Assembly: GCF_014642875.1 (NCBI RefSeq)
Contig: NZ_BMJC01000002.1
Span: 930,001 to 994,000 of the forward strand
Length of the DNA stretch: 64,000 nt
Direction of reading: 5' to 3'
From: Puia dinghuensis
GTDB taxonomy: Bacteria > Bacteroidota > Bacteroidia > Chitinophagales > Chitinophagaceae
The notes below the pieces were generated by a model. It made no database searches, was not told the origin of the DNA, and was given only the letters and a program-made list of their open reading frames with translations. The translations under genes and the position numbers were made by a program. This document shows, in pieces, positions 52,367 through 61,760 of this stretch. Numbering within the stretch: position 1 is the first letter of the stretch; every line of letters begins with the position of its first letter.

Positions 52367-53038
52367 TCAAGGGATGCCCGATCTTTCGATGCGGAAAATA
52401 TAATTCAGCTCTACCCAGTTGCTGCTTGTAGCGCAGCAGTTTAATCTCCATCCATATCTTCCGGCAAGCGCCTGAACCATATCCACGTCACATCCGTCAC
52501 TCAGGATCATCCATACCTCGGAGCCGGGGTGCGTATAAGGTCGCAATCCGCTAAAGAACCGGTCGAAATACTCGCCATTCTCGCCACAATACCAGGCACG
52601 CTCGGCATCCGAGTTGGGCCGTCGCCGGTAGTAGGGCGGGTTAACGGCAATAATATCGAAGGGGCGCGGTGGAATTTTTTCGAACAGATCGGAATGAAGG
52701 ACTTCCATGTCTATTCCATTAAGGGCCTTATTTGCTTCAATACATTCCACTGCCCGGGGATTTATGTCTGTAGCAGTGACATGAGCGCCATCCCTCGCCG
52801 CCGCCAGGGAAATGAGCCCACTGCCGGCCCCAAGCTCAAGAAACGACCGGTTCTTCAGGGGAAACCTTTCAATATGCCGAAGGAGCAGCTTGGTGCTGTA
52901 AAAGAATAATGGATGGAACACTCCCGGATAGACCGAGAATCCTATTCCTTTATAGGTATGGCTTCTGGCAACAGACAGATATTTAACCAATACCGGCCTA
53001 TACGTTATATTTAAGATGGTTTTTACGATCTTTCTCAT
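52367..53038 (-). CDS. PrmC/HemK-like N-methyltransferase
   Basis: This 223-residue protein has motif I FLELGAGSGLISLAAARDG (~66-84), ATDINPRAVEC and the NPPY catalytic motif (~134-137, IIAVNPPYYRRR). The NPPY points to methylation of an amide or amino nitrogen on a small molecule, nucleotide sugar or protein. It is not PrmC itself, since it lacks the usual N-terminal domain and genomic context. It is coupled to the upstream methyltransferase by an ATGA overlap. Confidence 0.82.
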   Translation of the reverse strand: MRKIVKTILNITYRPVLVKYLSVARSHTYKGIGFSVYPGVFHPLFFYSTKLLLRHIERFPLKNRSFLELGAGSGLISLAAARDGAHVTATDINPRAVECIEANKALNGIDMEVLHSDLFEKIPPRPFDIIAVNPPYYRRRPNSDAERAWYCGENGEYFDRFFSGLRPYTHPGSEVWMILSDGCDVDMVQALAGRYGWRLNCCATSSNWVELNYIFRIERSGIP

Positions 53039-53751
53039 TTTCTGACCATATGGATCAATTGAAAGGGGGATGCCGTCACTTTTTCAGCTTGCAGGAGATC
53101 GAAAGTCCCCGAAGCAGCTTTTATTATAGCTCTATCGGTATGGAAAAATACGAACTGCCCCCAGCTCTTATACCGGATAAGCAGGTCGGCCCTCTGTCCC
53201 AAAAACGCTCTCTGCATCAACTTCCGGAGGCGCCGGTATGCCGTTGCTTCCCTTTCTTCGTCGAGGATAAGGGCTATCAGCTGGGCTCCGTGCTTCGTGA
53301 CACACGAAAGGCTGGTGAACAGCAGCGGAAGATCGGGTATGCAATTGAATACGGCAAAATTGGAGAGGACGGCATCCACCTTCTGAGGAAAAGGCAACAC
53401 TTTCGTCCAGTCCGTAAAATCAGCCTGCACATCATCTAAAAAAAGAAGATCCTCGCAATACCCGGCCTCTTCCTTACGCCGCATAGCCTTCTGTCGCATG
53501 CCGGAACTCGGCTCGCAGAAAATGATCTTATACCGGCCAGCTGCCAGCCAATCCATATCTTGGCCCGTCCCACCACCGAAATCCAGGACCCATCCGCCCT
53601 CCACCGAATCCCTGAATCGGACAGCCACTTTATTCCTTATCTGCCGGTTACTGCCCTCCTCCATGATACGGTCGTACTCTTCCGAGATTTCGTTATAAAA
53701 ATCCACGTTCTGTTCTTTCACCCGGGCAATATCGTCACGGAACCCAAACAT
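53035..53751 (-). CDS. Class I SAM methyltransferase (3)
   Basis: A 238-residue protein with motif I VLDFGGGTGQDMDWLAAG (~55-72), CEPSSGM and VDAVLSNFAVFNC. It resembles methyltransferase (1) at 46193 in the SNFA-NC region, so the two may be distant paralogues acting on related acceptors. Its stop overlaps the NPPY methyltransferase start. It lies 5 bp downstream of the GT2 gene, near the front of the operon. Confidence 0.85.
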   Translation of the reverse strand: MFGFRDDIARVKEQNVDFYNEISEEYDRIMEEGSNRQIRNKVAVRFRDSVEGGWVLDFGGGTGQDMDWLAAGRYKIIFCEPSSGMRQKAMRRKEEAGYCEDLLFLDDVQADFTDWTKVLPFPQKVDAVLSNFAVFNCIPDLPLLFTSLSCVTKHGAQLIALILDEEREATAYRRLRKLMQRAFLGQRADLLIRYKSWGQFVFFHTDRAIIKAASGTFDLLQAEKVTASPFQLIHMVRK

Positions 53752-53756
53752 AGTTC

Positions 53757-54656
53757 TTAATCCAAACGCGTCTCCGGGCCGGATAGTTGCCTGAGAAAAT
53801 TGCCTAACAGCCGGCGATAAGGGGGGAGGTGAAACGGGTTATTCCTGAGAGATAAAAGATAGTGTTCCCTGGCTTCCCGAAACCGGCGGTCAGCACCATG
53901 CAATTCACCAGTTTTGAAAAATGCGTTTGCTCTTGCCCGGCGCAGGCACCATCGGTCGATCATCTTTTCGTCATACAGCCGGGCAAACGTCTCCAGATAT
54001 TCGCCATAGTTGTCAAACCGCATCTCATCACTCATGTTGGAATCATGCATCCGGCGCATCAGCATGGGTTCGTAGATGATACCGGCAGAAAAATGATATG
54101 CCAGCCGCATATTGAAATCATGGTCGCCCGAACGCATCGACTCGTTGAAATACCCCGTTTTTTCGAGACAGCTCTTTCTCATCACCAGGGTCGGGTTGTA
54201 TACCAGGAAGCTGTTATGGGAAAGCAAGGGGAAAATGTTGGTGCATTCCACGATGCCCCGGGCAGGGTACGTATATTCCTTCAAAATAGAATCGTCCTTG
54301 AAAACGGTGATATCCGTAATGGAGAATCCTATGTCCGGCCTTTCGGCGAAGAGCTTCAATTGCCTGGCCAGTTTGCCGGGTGTCCAAAGATCATCGGAAT
54401 CGTTGAAGGCGATGAATTCACCCGAAGCCCGGGCAATGGCGAAGTTCTTTAGCTGGCTGGTGTAGCCTGTGTGGGGCAGCTTAAAATATTTTATCCGGGG
54501 ATCCTGCAAGGCCGATACCAGTTGCTCCGTCCCGTCGTCAGAGCCATCATCGACGATGATCAGTTCGAGCCCGACGTCCTGCTGTTGCAATACGCTCCCG
54601 ATGGAATCAGGCAGATAGGTCTCGCGGTTAAAGGTCGGCAGAATAACACTTACCAT
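53757..54656 (-). CDS. GT2-family glycosyltransferase
   Basis: A 299-residue GT-A enzyme: VSVILPTFNRETYLPDSI at the N-terminus, VDDGSDDGT, and the metal-binding region FNDSDDLW (~92-99), with a helical C-terminal tail. It transfers an activated sugar to a lipid-linked acceptor in the cytoplasm. It is the first gene of the minus-strand operon GT2-MT-MT-rSAM-MT-GT-C-rSAM-MT. The sugar is unknown. The 53-bp divergent spacer to the deacetylase gene holds the likely promoter. Confidence 0.9.
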   Translation of the reverse strand: MVSVILPTFNRETYLPDSIGSVLQQQDVGLELIIVDDGSDDGTEQLVSALQDPRIKYFKLPHTGYTSQLKNFAIARASGEFIAFNDSDDLWTPGKLARQLKLFAERPDIGFSITDITVFKDDSILKEYTYPARGIVECTNIFPLLSHNSFLVYNPTLVMRKSCLEKTGYFNESMRSGDHDFNMRLAYHFSAGIIYEPMLMRRMHDSNMSDEMRFDNYGEYLETFARLYDEKMIDRWCLRRARANAFFKTGELHGADRRFREAREHYLLSLRNNPFHLPPYRRLLGNFLRQLSGPETRLD

Positions 54657-54709
54657 TGTCCGATCGTTGAAAAATCCTGTATTTTAGCGTCTTCAAATGT
54701 AACAAATCG

Positions 54710-55732
54710 GTGAACCGGGTCCTAAAAACATTCTATATCTGGCGCCGGAAGGCCGATTATTGCCGTCGTGACATCTGCGCCTTCCTGGGACTGACAGACT
54801 CGTCGTTCAAAGCCGCCAGGGGCGCAAGGATCGTTGTTTATCACGGCATATGCCAGCATCAGCCTTTACGCTTCAACAACATCTTTCTCACCCGTGCCAC
54901 ATTCGAAGCCCATTTACAATTCTATCAAAAATATTTTAACGTCGTCTCCCTTGACGACTACTATCACCAGCGTTTTAGTCCCCACCGCTTCAATATCTGC
55001 CTCCACTTCGATGACGGGTATGCCAATAACCATACTTATGTACTGCCACTGTTGGAGCAATACCGGGTTCCTGCGACCTTTTTTATCACCGCAGTTCGGG
55101 CGGCAGGATATGATATCTTATGGAACGACTTCCTGGGCATCCTCAGTAAATACGGGCCACAGCAGCTGGTATTCCGACAGGAAACATTCTATAAACAGCG
55201 CGCACGCTTTTCCCGGTACGTTTCCGCATCGCGGGGCATCGGGCTGTGGGAAATGCTGCGATCGGAGGGATTCGAATCGAAAGCCAGATTGCTCAACGAT
55301 CTTTATCCATTGGCTCCCTTCCGCGAAAACCCGCAGGATACCGATTACTGGTTACAAATGACCCCTCAACAGATAAAAGAGCTGGCCTCTTCGCCATGGG
55401 TCACCATCGGCGCTCATGGTTATTATCACAACGACCTTCCAAAGATACCCCTTCCCGACGCAGAAAAGGAAATGTTTGCTTGCCGGCAATACCTGGAAGA
55501 CATCATCGGCAAGCCGGTGAAAGCCTTTGCCTTTCCTTATGGCACTTATACCCCTGCAGTGGTGGAAGCGGCCAAAAGAGCAGGGTTCAGCCAACTGCTG
55601 CCGCTGAACTTCCATTTCCCCGAAAGCGCCGCCGACCCTGCCCAGCGCGAACGGGTTATCATCAATCCCTATGTTTCCGTCACCAACCAACAATTCAACC
55701 TCATAAAAAGGAGGTATGATTTCTGGCGCTAG
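54710..55732 (+). CDS. NodB-type polysaccharide deacetylase
   Basis: This 340-residue protein has the carbohydrate-esterase family 4 core: CLHFDDGYANN (Asp101-Asp102), PATFFITA, and HGYYHND (His236, His240), which supply the metal ligands and base. It removes N- or O-acetyl groups from a glycan. No clear signal peptide is seen, though a hydrophobic/basic N-terminus is present. GTG at 54710 is the only plausible start. It is divergent from GT2, and its last 32 bp overlap the convergent ABC transporter gene. Confidence 0.88.
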   Translation: MNRVLKTFYIWRRKADYCRRDICAFLGLTDSSFKAARGARIVVYHGICQHQPLRFNNIFLTRATFEAHLQFYQKYFNVVSLDDYYHQRFSPHRFNICLHFDDGYANNHTYVLPLLEQYRVPATFFITAVRAAGYDILWNDFLGILSKYGPQQLVFRQETFYKQRARFSRYVSASRGIGLWEMLRSEGFESKARLLNDLYPLAPFRENPQDTDYWLQMTPQQIKELASSPWVTIGAHGYYHNDLPKIPLPDAEKEMFACRQYLEDIIGKPVKAFAFPYGTYTPAVVEAAKRAGFSQLLPLNFHFPESAADPAQRERVIINPYVSVTNQQFNLIKRRYDFWR

Positions 55733-57419
55733 GGTCAGAGACGGCCTTATCTTCCAGCGAGATGACACTATCGCAAAAGGCCAGGCTTTTCTGGTTATGG
55801 GTGATGAGGATCACGATCTTGCCGTCCCTGGTCAATTGCCGGAAATGGTGTAGCAGCCGCTGTTCGGAGGCTTCGTCCAATTCGCTGAATGGTTCGTCCA
55901 GGATAAAAACATCCGCTTCTTTATAGAGGGCCCTCGCGATAGTGATACGCTGCCGCTGGCCACCGCTGATGTTCTTCCCATTCTCCGCGATCCGGGTTCT
56001 GATGCCGGACTGCGATCGCTTTACCATCGTGTCGAGTCCTGAGACGGCCAGCACCTCATCCAGCTTTTCTTCGTTATAATACTCTTCATCGAGGGTGATG
56101 TTGGTAAGCAGGGTATCATGAAGAATGAAAGGCTGTTGCTTTACATAGGAGATAGGCGCCCAGTAGCTCTTCCGGTCGCGATGGTCCGTTGCCCTTCCAT
56201 TGATCAATACCTCTCCCTTTTCTGGCGTCAGGAAGCCGAGCAGGATATTCAGCAGCGTGGTTTTACCCCTTCCCGAGTTACCACTGATCCCAAGAAAACA
56301 ACCACTATCGATATGCAAATTCAGGTGCTCCAGAACAGGAGGCTGATCCTTGCCATACCGGAAGCTTATATCCCGAAGCGTGATGGATGCTATCTTCCCG
56401 GTATCGGCATCCCGTTGCGGGGCCATTTTTTTCTTGCGCTTTCTCACCAGCGGGTCGATCGTATAGGCATAGGCGCGAATCTGGCCATTGAGGTTGAGTA
56501 TCCTGGCTACTCCGGGAATTATCTTATAAGCAGCAGCAAGAAAAGCGCCCAGGGTTACAACCCCGGTACCCTGCCTGGCGCCTGTCAGGTGATCGATGGC
56601 TATCAGGGTGAGCAGCCCGAAAACGGCGAAGACCTCGGCCAGTCTCGTAGGCGCCCCCTGCATCGAATGCAGATTGGAAAGGTGCCTGTTCAGGGTGAGC
56701 TGCGACCGGTGGTACCGGCCCATGAAAAATTCTTTTTTGTCATACAGGTTACTTTCCACAAATCCGCCGATGGATTCTTCGAGACGCTGCCAGCCCATAT
56801 CACGGGTGTCGGCAATGTTCGCCTTGGCCGAGAGGATCTTTTTTCTCGTAAACCAGGCGGCGATGATAATGGGTGGGAAAAGTACTACAAGCAGAAGGAA
56901 AAACAGTTTGGCATTGAACAACAGGATGGCGATGGTCGTCAGCCCGATGAGTGTCCATTCCGCGATGCTTTGCTGCAATCCTTCCATTACATGCTGGCAG
57001 AACTCGGAGGGTTGCAGGTTCACCTCTGCAAAATGAGTAGAGGAATCGATGTGGACATAGTCGCTATAACTGCCTTCCAGGTATTGCAACAGGTTATGGT
57101 CGGAGATGCGCAGGAAAACCTGGTAGCGGAATTGACATTGTGCCTTGAAGACCAGGAAGCTCGCCAGGTTCTTGACAGCGAAAAGCAAAAAAAAGCCGCC
57201 GATGGGCCAAAGGGAGGTCGGGTCCGTCAGCCAGGACGGTAGAAAGGACAGCCTGCTGATGGCCGGGGCCCCGGAATACAACTGTACGACGAAGAGGAGG
57301 CCCGCCAGGAACCCTACGTCCAGGATGCTGACGACTAAATTCAGCAATACCAGCACCATACCCTTTTTCCGTTCCGCAGGGGTGAGGATGAGGATCGTAT
57401 TTCTAATAATTTGTTTCAA
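55701..57419 (-). CDS. ABC half-transporter, PglK/MsbA-like exporter
   Basis: A 572-residue protein with six membrane helices in the first ~320 residues and one ATPase domain: Walker A GNSGRGKTT (380-388), Q-loop YVKQQPF, signature ISGGQRQR (484-491), Walker B VFILDEP and His541. Length and layout match lipid-linked-oligosaccharide flippases such as PglK, or MsbA. In a glycan cluster a flippase role is likely. The start ATG is at 57419, divergent from the GT87 gene. Confidence 0.85.
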   Translation of the reverse strand: MKQIIRNTILILTPAERKKGMVLVLLNLVVSILDVGFLAGLLFVVQLYSGAPAISRLSFLPSWLTDPTSLWPIGGFFLLFAVKNLASFLVFKAQCQFRYQVFLRISDHNLLQYLEGSYSDYVHIDSSTHFAEVNLQPSEFCQHVMEGLQQSIAEWTLIGLTTIAILLFNAKLFFLLLVVLFPPIIIAAWFTRKKILSAKANIADTRDMGWQRLEESIGGFVESNLYDKKEFFMGRYHRSQLTLNRHLSNLHSMQGAPTRLAEVFAVFGLLTLIAIDHLTGARQGTGVVTLGAFLAAAYKIIPGVARILNLNGQIRAYAYTIDPLVRKRKKKMAPQRDADTGKIASITLRDISFRYGKDQPPVLEHLNLHIDSGCFLGISGNSGRGKTTLLNILLGFLTPEKGEVLINGRATDHRDRKSYWAPISYVKQQPFILHDTLLTNITLDEEYYNEEKLDEVLAVSGLDTMVKRSQSGIRTRIAENGKNISGGQRQRITIARALYKEADVFILDEPFSELDEASEQRLLHHFRQLTRDGKIVILITHNQKSLAFCDSVISLEDKAVSDPSARNHTSFL

Positions 57420-57500
57420 AGCGTCGGTGTTCCCTCGGGGAATTTATGTATAAACGACAGATCGCTGCGCGGAGTTGCCTATCTTCGGGCACCGCAATTT

Positions 57501-59138
57501 ATGGAGTATACCAAAAAATCGCTGTATTTCTTTCTTATCCCCCTGGTCCTGCTGATGGGGGCTTGTTTGATACATGTCTCCAGGGTACCCTATTCGGATT
57601 ATGCGGGGTATTATTTCGGCGGCAGGGAGTTGCTGGCGGGCAATTATGTCCATGCCTACGACATGCAATACCTCAACGACCTGATCGCTTCCCGGGGCTA
57701 CCGGGGAGTATTCGTCTCCTATGCCCCTTTCCCACCGTCGACCGCCCTCGTATTCGCACCCTTCCTGCTTTTTCCGATGGGTCTGTCGAAATTGCTGTTC
57801 GACGGCGCCTCCTGCCTGCTTTTCCTGTTCACCCTGCTGCGCAGCAGCCGGTATTTCTCCATCTCTCCCACCCTGCTGTTAGTCCTGCCGGTGATCTTTT
57901 TTATCCCAATAGTGAACAATGTCTTTTTCGGGCAGTCCTACCTGTTGCTTTGCTGTTTGTTGCTGGAAGGGTTCATCGCCTATAAGCAGGACCGGGCGGC
58001 GCTGTCTTCCCTGCTGTGGGCGTTGGCCATCCTTTTAAAGGTTTTTCCGGGTGTCATCTTCCTCTTTCTTCTGTTACGGCGAAAATACCGGCAGACCCTA
58101 TGGCTGGCAGCGGCCTGCCTGCTCCTGCTGGCGATCTCACTGTTATCCACCGGCTGGGACGGCTGGAAATATTACATCACGGAGGTATTGCCAAAAGTGA
58201 ATAATGGCGAACTCAACGACTCCTTTACGTTTGTATTCCAGTCGGCTTTCATGTTGCTAAAGAAGGCGTTTGTCTTCGATGCATTGCTCAATCCACATCC
58301 TTTGGCGCAAAAACCTTACCTGTTTCTCATCGGGACGGGCGTTTTCAAGGCCCTGGTGCTTTCAGCCTGTGTGATGGTGACGCTGCGGGCCACCGCCCCG
58401 GTCGCGGACGGCCCGGACCCCGCCCGGTCGGGGGATGAATTCCGGGCCTTCGCTGTCTGGATCATGGGCAGCATGCTGATCTCGCCCAATGGCAGCAGCT
58501 ATTCGCTGGTGTTACTGGTCATCCCGTTTCTTGCCTTGTGCTCTTCGGGGGCAAGGCCGCGCGCAGTCGTGTTTCCGGCGATGGTCCTGCTGGCAGCCTG
58601 TAACATTCCGGTATCCTGGTTCGGGCAGTTTCCGCTGTGTTTGCAGTTCCCGCGGCTCTACCTCCTGCTGGTTTTTTTTGGCTTACTCCTGCCTTTGCGA
58701 AAAGCCTGGAACCCGGTTGTGACGGCGGGTCTTATCCTATTGTTCGTTATTCCGGCCTTGCTGCGTCACCGGGAGGATAAGGATACCAGCACCTATTTCC
58801 TGGCAAAGGAAGAACATATCTTCATCTATGACTACACGATGAAGGACGGGCAACTGGTCTATTCTTACCAGGACGAGACCGGGCGCCACACCGTCGCTAC
58901 GGGTGTAGCGGCGCAGACGATCAGCGACAAGGGACTGGAAATAAGGGGCAGGCAGATCTTTTATCATGGCATACAGGTGACCTTTTCCACCGACACCAAA
59001 AAGAAGCCGATGCTGGTGGATGGCAGCTATATCCTCTATTTGTCGGACAAGAACCGGGGTCCCGGTTTTTATACGCTGAGAAAACTTACACCGGCTGGGG
59101 TAGGGAAAGATGGGCCAGCAGCGTTTCTATCTTTTTAA
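57501..59138 (+). CDS. GT87-family membrane glycosyltransferase
   Basis: A 545-residue protein with ~10-12 membrane segments. The N-terminal DYAGYYFGGRELLAGNYVHA region with conserved acidic and aromatic residues resembles DUF2029/GT87 polyprenyl-phosphate-mannose-dependent transferases, and the last ~110 residues form a soluble beta-rich domain. ATG 57501 is chosen; the frame is open to 57411 but that part is not hydrophobic. A TATCTTCG box lies upstream (57488). It overlaps the convergent GT9 gene by 53 bp. Confidence 0.75.
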   Translation: MEYTKKSLYFFLIPLVLLMGACLIHVSRVPYSDYAGYYFGGRELLAGNYVHAYDMQYLNDLIASRGYRGVFVSYAPFPPSTALVFAPFLLFPMGLSKLLFDGASCLLFLFTLLRSSRYFSISPTLLLVLPVIFFIPIVNNVFFGQSYLLLCCLLLEGFIAYKQDRAALSSLLWALAILLKVFPGVIFLFLLLRRKYRQTLWLAAACLLLLAISLLSTGWDGWKYYITEVLPKVNNGELNDSFTFVFQSAFMLLKKAFVFDALLNPHPLAQKPYLFLIGTGVFKALVLSACVMVTLRATAPVADGPDPARSGDEFRAFAVWIMGSMLISPNGSSYSLVLLVIPFLALCSSGARPRAVVFPAMVLLAACNIPVSWFGQFPLCLQFPRLYLLLVFFGLLLPLRKAWNPVVTAGLILLFVIPALLRHREDKDTSTYFLAKEEHIFIYDYTMKDGQLVYSYQDETGRHTVATGVAAQTISDKGLEIRGRQIFYHGIQVTFSTDTKKKPMLVDGSYILYLSDKNRGPGFYTLRKLTPAGVGKDGPAAFLSF

Positions 59139-60261
59139 TAATGGCCGATGGTAAGCTGTTTTTCATACACACATTGTCTCCGCCACAGGGCGGCGTGGGA
59201 TAGCGGTGTACGCAGGGCGAGCAGGGGACTCCCAAATAATGGACGAGGTGCCGGTGCCGGTCGTCCGGCGGGATGTTGAGGTAATGGGCCGGATCGGTAG
59301 GCCCCCAGATGGAGAGGGTCGGTAGCCCGAGTTTGCGGGCAATGTGCAGCGGACCGCTGTCGATGGTGATGAGACAGACGCCATACTCCCCGAGGAATTG
59401 ATAGTATTCCCCAAAATCTTTCGCTACGCCGGCATAATTGAGGATGCGATCCTGTTGATGAAAGAGGCCGGCATCTTCGTTGATGAACCGGTCGATCGAC
59501 CTTTTATCTTCCGGCGCACCCAGCAGGGCTAAATGGTAAGGGGTATTTTCGAGCAGCCAGCGGCAGATGGCCGAGAACGTGGAATCCGGTAATTTCCTGA
59601 CAGCGGCCAGGCTGCTGCAGGTGTTGTTGAGAAGGATATAAGGTTTATACCGTTCACCGGTGCGGGGCGGCGGGGCCTCCATCGCCAATTGCGGTACACC
59701 TGTTATGCTGCGGGCCATTGTCGTATAATTGGCTTCCAGGTAGGTCGATCGATCGAAGGGGATATTGTGTGTATTGAGGTATTTCCTCAGCGGCACCGGC
59801 GGGAGGTAGAATCCAAACCGGTTGCGGGCCAGAGTCAACAGGGCAAGCACGGTGGTGAGCTTGGAGTACACTTCCAGGTCGACGACCCAGAGGCTTCGCC
59901 ATGTCCAGCTGCGGGCGAAGAATCGCACCATCCGGCGAGCAGTGGAAAAAAGGCGGTTGGTATCGGTCTGCACGATCTCGTCGAAGAGTTGAAAGGGAGC
60001 GATGCCATCGGCGATGTTCGAATCTGTCAGCAGGATGAACCGGGTATTCGGAAAGCGACGACGCATCGCGGTAATGGCCTCGGAAGCGACGACAAGGCTT
60101 CCGAGGCCCATCAGCTTGATAAAAAGAAGACGCCGGGGCGGTTTCGATAGGGAATGGTCCCGGCGCAATACGATGCCCAGCAACCGGGTTATGGGAAGCA
60201 GGATGGCCGTCAATCCATAGCCGGCATACCAGTCGATCTTTTGTTTAAGCCGGATGCGCAT
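59086..60261 (-). CDS. GT9-family (heptosyltransferase-like) glycosyltransferase
   Basis: This 391-residue GT-B protein shows the lipopolysaccharide heptosyltransferase pattern: LLFIKLMGLGSLVVASEAIT, RRFPNTRFILLTDSN, and the donor-site region TIDSGPLHIARKLGLPTLSIWGPTDP (motif split across ~300-330). It probably adds a sugar to a lipid core. It starts 1 bp after the DUF5777 stop (TAG-t-ATG), so it is likely transcribed from the cytochrome/YceI operon rather than with the glycan cluster. It overlaps GT87 by 53 bp at its 3' end. Confidence 0.87.
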   Translation of the reverse strand: MRIRLKQKIDWYAGYGLTAILLPITRLLGIVLRRDHSLSKPPRRLLFIKLMGLGSLVVASEAITAMRRRFPNTRFILLTDSNIADGIAPFQLFDEIVQTDTNRLFSTARRMVRFFARSWTWRSLWVVDLEVYSKLTTVLALLTLARNRFGFYLPPVPLRKYLNTHNIPFDRSTYLEANYTTMARSITGVPQLAMEAPPPRTGERYKPYILLNNTCSSLAAVRKLPDSTFSAICRWLLENTPYHLALLGAPEDKRSIDRFINEDAGLFHQQDRILNYAGVAKDFGEYYQFLGEYGVCLITIDSGPLHIARKLGLPTLSIWGPTDPAHYLNIPPDDRHRHLVHYLGVPCSPCVHRYPTPPCGGDNVCMKNSLPSAIIKKIETLLAHLSLPQPV

Positions 60262-60262
60262 A

Positions 60263-61168
60263 CTAACTCCGTTGTTTTCGATCTTTCCTCAGGTTGAAGT
60301 TCCTGGAGATGTTGAAGCCAAAAAAGATATCTCCTTTACCCCATGTTCCGGGGGTCTGGGTGATAAATTGCGTGGGCACCATGCTCTGGGAATTGCTGAA
60401 CACAAGCTGGAAGACGTGTCCGCCCGTCTCGATATCCCAACCAAGGGAAAAAGAGTTGTGGACGACGGTGGAGACCACCTGGTTCTTCGGGACGATATCA
60501 TATTCCGCATCGATGCTCATCCGCCGAGTGAACTTCATCCGGCCGCCAAGCCCAACGGCAAAGACATCGTTCTTGTCGGCGACAGTGGGGACGAGGTTGT
60601 AATGCAGGTATGTGGGGGTCACCTGGAGGGAAAGGTCGCGGGTGACCTTACGGGCGATGGGCAGTTCGACCGCATAGGCGGTGCGGTACCTGGCATTGAG
60701 ATAAGGCTTGGTAAGATCGTCCTGGGTATAATTGCTGATGGTGGCAATGATGTCGGCGCTGACAGGCATCCCGGGTCCTTCTGTTTGCTTTATCAGCTTG
60801 TATTTCAGAAAGCCGTCATAGGTTTTCAGATAAGAGCTGCGACCGACGCCGACGGACAGGTCATCCGTAATGCCATAGTCGAGACCGAGGCGGAGGGTGG
60901 CGTTGTCCAGGCCAAAGAAATTATACGACCCGCTGTTCAACTGGCCAAAACGGTGCTGGATGACAAAGTTGAGGTTGCCCTGGGCCGGGGATTCGATGGT
61001 CTGCTCATTGATGAGATGCGTCGCCTTAAAGGTGCCGGTGACATAGGTTTTGCCTTTATGCGTTGACATGGAGTCATTGAGCATTTTGAGCAGCGAGCTG
61101 TCCTGTGCGCTGAGCCGGCCGATGAGGGAAAAGCAAAGCAGTAAAAAAAGAGTTTGTCTGGTAAACAT
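60263..61168 (-). CDS. DUF5777 outer-membrane beta-barrel protein
   Basis: A ~301-residue protein with a signal peptide (MFTRQTLFLLLCFSLIGRLS) and alternating beta-strand sequence ending in an aromatic-rich strand, as in the DUF5777 barrel family found mostly in Bacteroidota. ATG 61168 is preferred over the longer frame to 61252 because it gives the signal peptide. Operon partners are YceI, a cytochrome c lipoprotein and an OB-fold protein, a recurring set thought to act in envelope redox or lipid-linked electron transfer. Confidence 0.82.
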   Translation of the reverse strand: MFTRQTLFLLLCFSLIGRLSAQDSSLLKMLNDSMSTHKGKTYVTGTFKATHLINEQTIESPAQGNLNFVIQHRFGQLNSGSYNFFGLDNATLRLGLDYGITDDLSVGVGRSSYLKTYDGFLKYKLIKQTEGPGMPVSADIIATISNYTQDDLTKPYLNARYRTAYAVELPIARKVTRDLSLQVTPTYLHYNLVPTVADKNDVFAVGLGGRMKFTRRMSIDAEYDIVPKNQVVSTVVHNSFSLGWDIETGGHVFQLVFSNSQSMVPTQFITQTPGTWGKGDIFFGFNISRNFNLRKDRKQRS

Positions 61169-61187
61169 GATCAGTAGATTTAGTAAG

Positions 61188-61736
61188 TTATTTCGTAGTA
61201 CAATCGATATTGACCTTAACCAACATATCCTTATCGATCTTATCCCTGACAAGGGATGGGATAGTGATGTTGAAATCTTCGGGTCTTAAATGAAACTGGG
61301 CCTGTCCCAGCAGGTGGCCATTCTTCACTTCGATGGTAGCGGAGGTCTCGATCGGTTTCGTCACGTTGTGAAGGGTAACATTTCCTTTTACCGTCACCTG
61401 ATAGGAGCCATCCTTGTTCAGCGGGACATCGCCCGTGTAGGTGCCGGTAAAGGACGCTTTGGGGTATTTATCACTTTCGACGTAATTCTCATTAAAGTGC
61501 TCCTGCATCAGCTCTTTGGTGAAAATAAAACCTTTTAGCAGCACAGCGAAAGCCATGTTCTTCTTGCCGGCGTCGACGACGGCATATACCTGGTTGTTCT
61601 CCGCCTTGATGTCTTCCATGGCTGTTTTGGAATAGAAGCCGATGAAGCCGGTGCGGGTGGAATATAGCTGACCAACGCTGGTGAGCGGGCCTGTGAGGGT
61701 AACACAAAGGATAGCACCGATGATAAGGATCTTCAT
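61188..61736 (-). CDS. Exported YceI-family protein
   Basis: This 182-residue protein has a signal peptide and the YceI lipocalin-like barrel: TGFIGFYSKTAMEDIKAENN, FTKELMQEHFNENYVESDKY, YPKASFTGTY, VKGNVTLHNVTKPIE and the IPSLVRDKIDKDMLVKVNID end. YceI proteins bind long polyprenoid lipids or ubiquinone-like molecules. It lies 19 bp before DUF5777 and 24 bp after the cytochrome gene, so it is part of that operon. Confidence 0.9.
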   Translation of the reverse strand: MKILIIGAILCVTLTGPLTSVGQLYSTRTGFIGFYSKTAMEDIKAENNQVYAVVDAGKKNMAFAVLLKGFIFTKELMQEHFNENYVESDKYPKASFTGTYTGDVPLNKDGSYQVTVKGNVTLHNVTKPIETSATIEVKNGHLLGQAQFHLRPEDFNITIPSLVRDKIDKDMLVKVNIDCTTK

Positions 61737-61760
61737 AAAAGTTCTTTTAAGCTGGATGAA

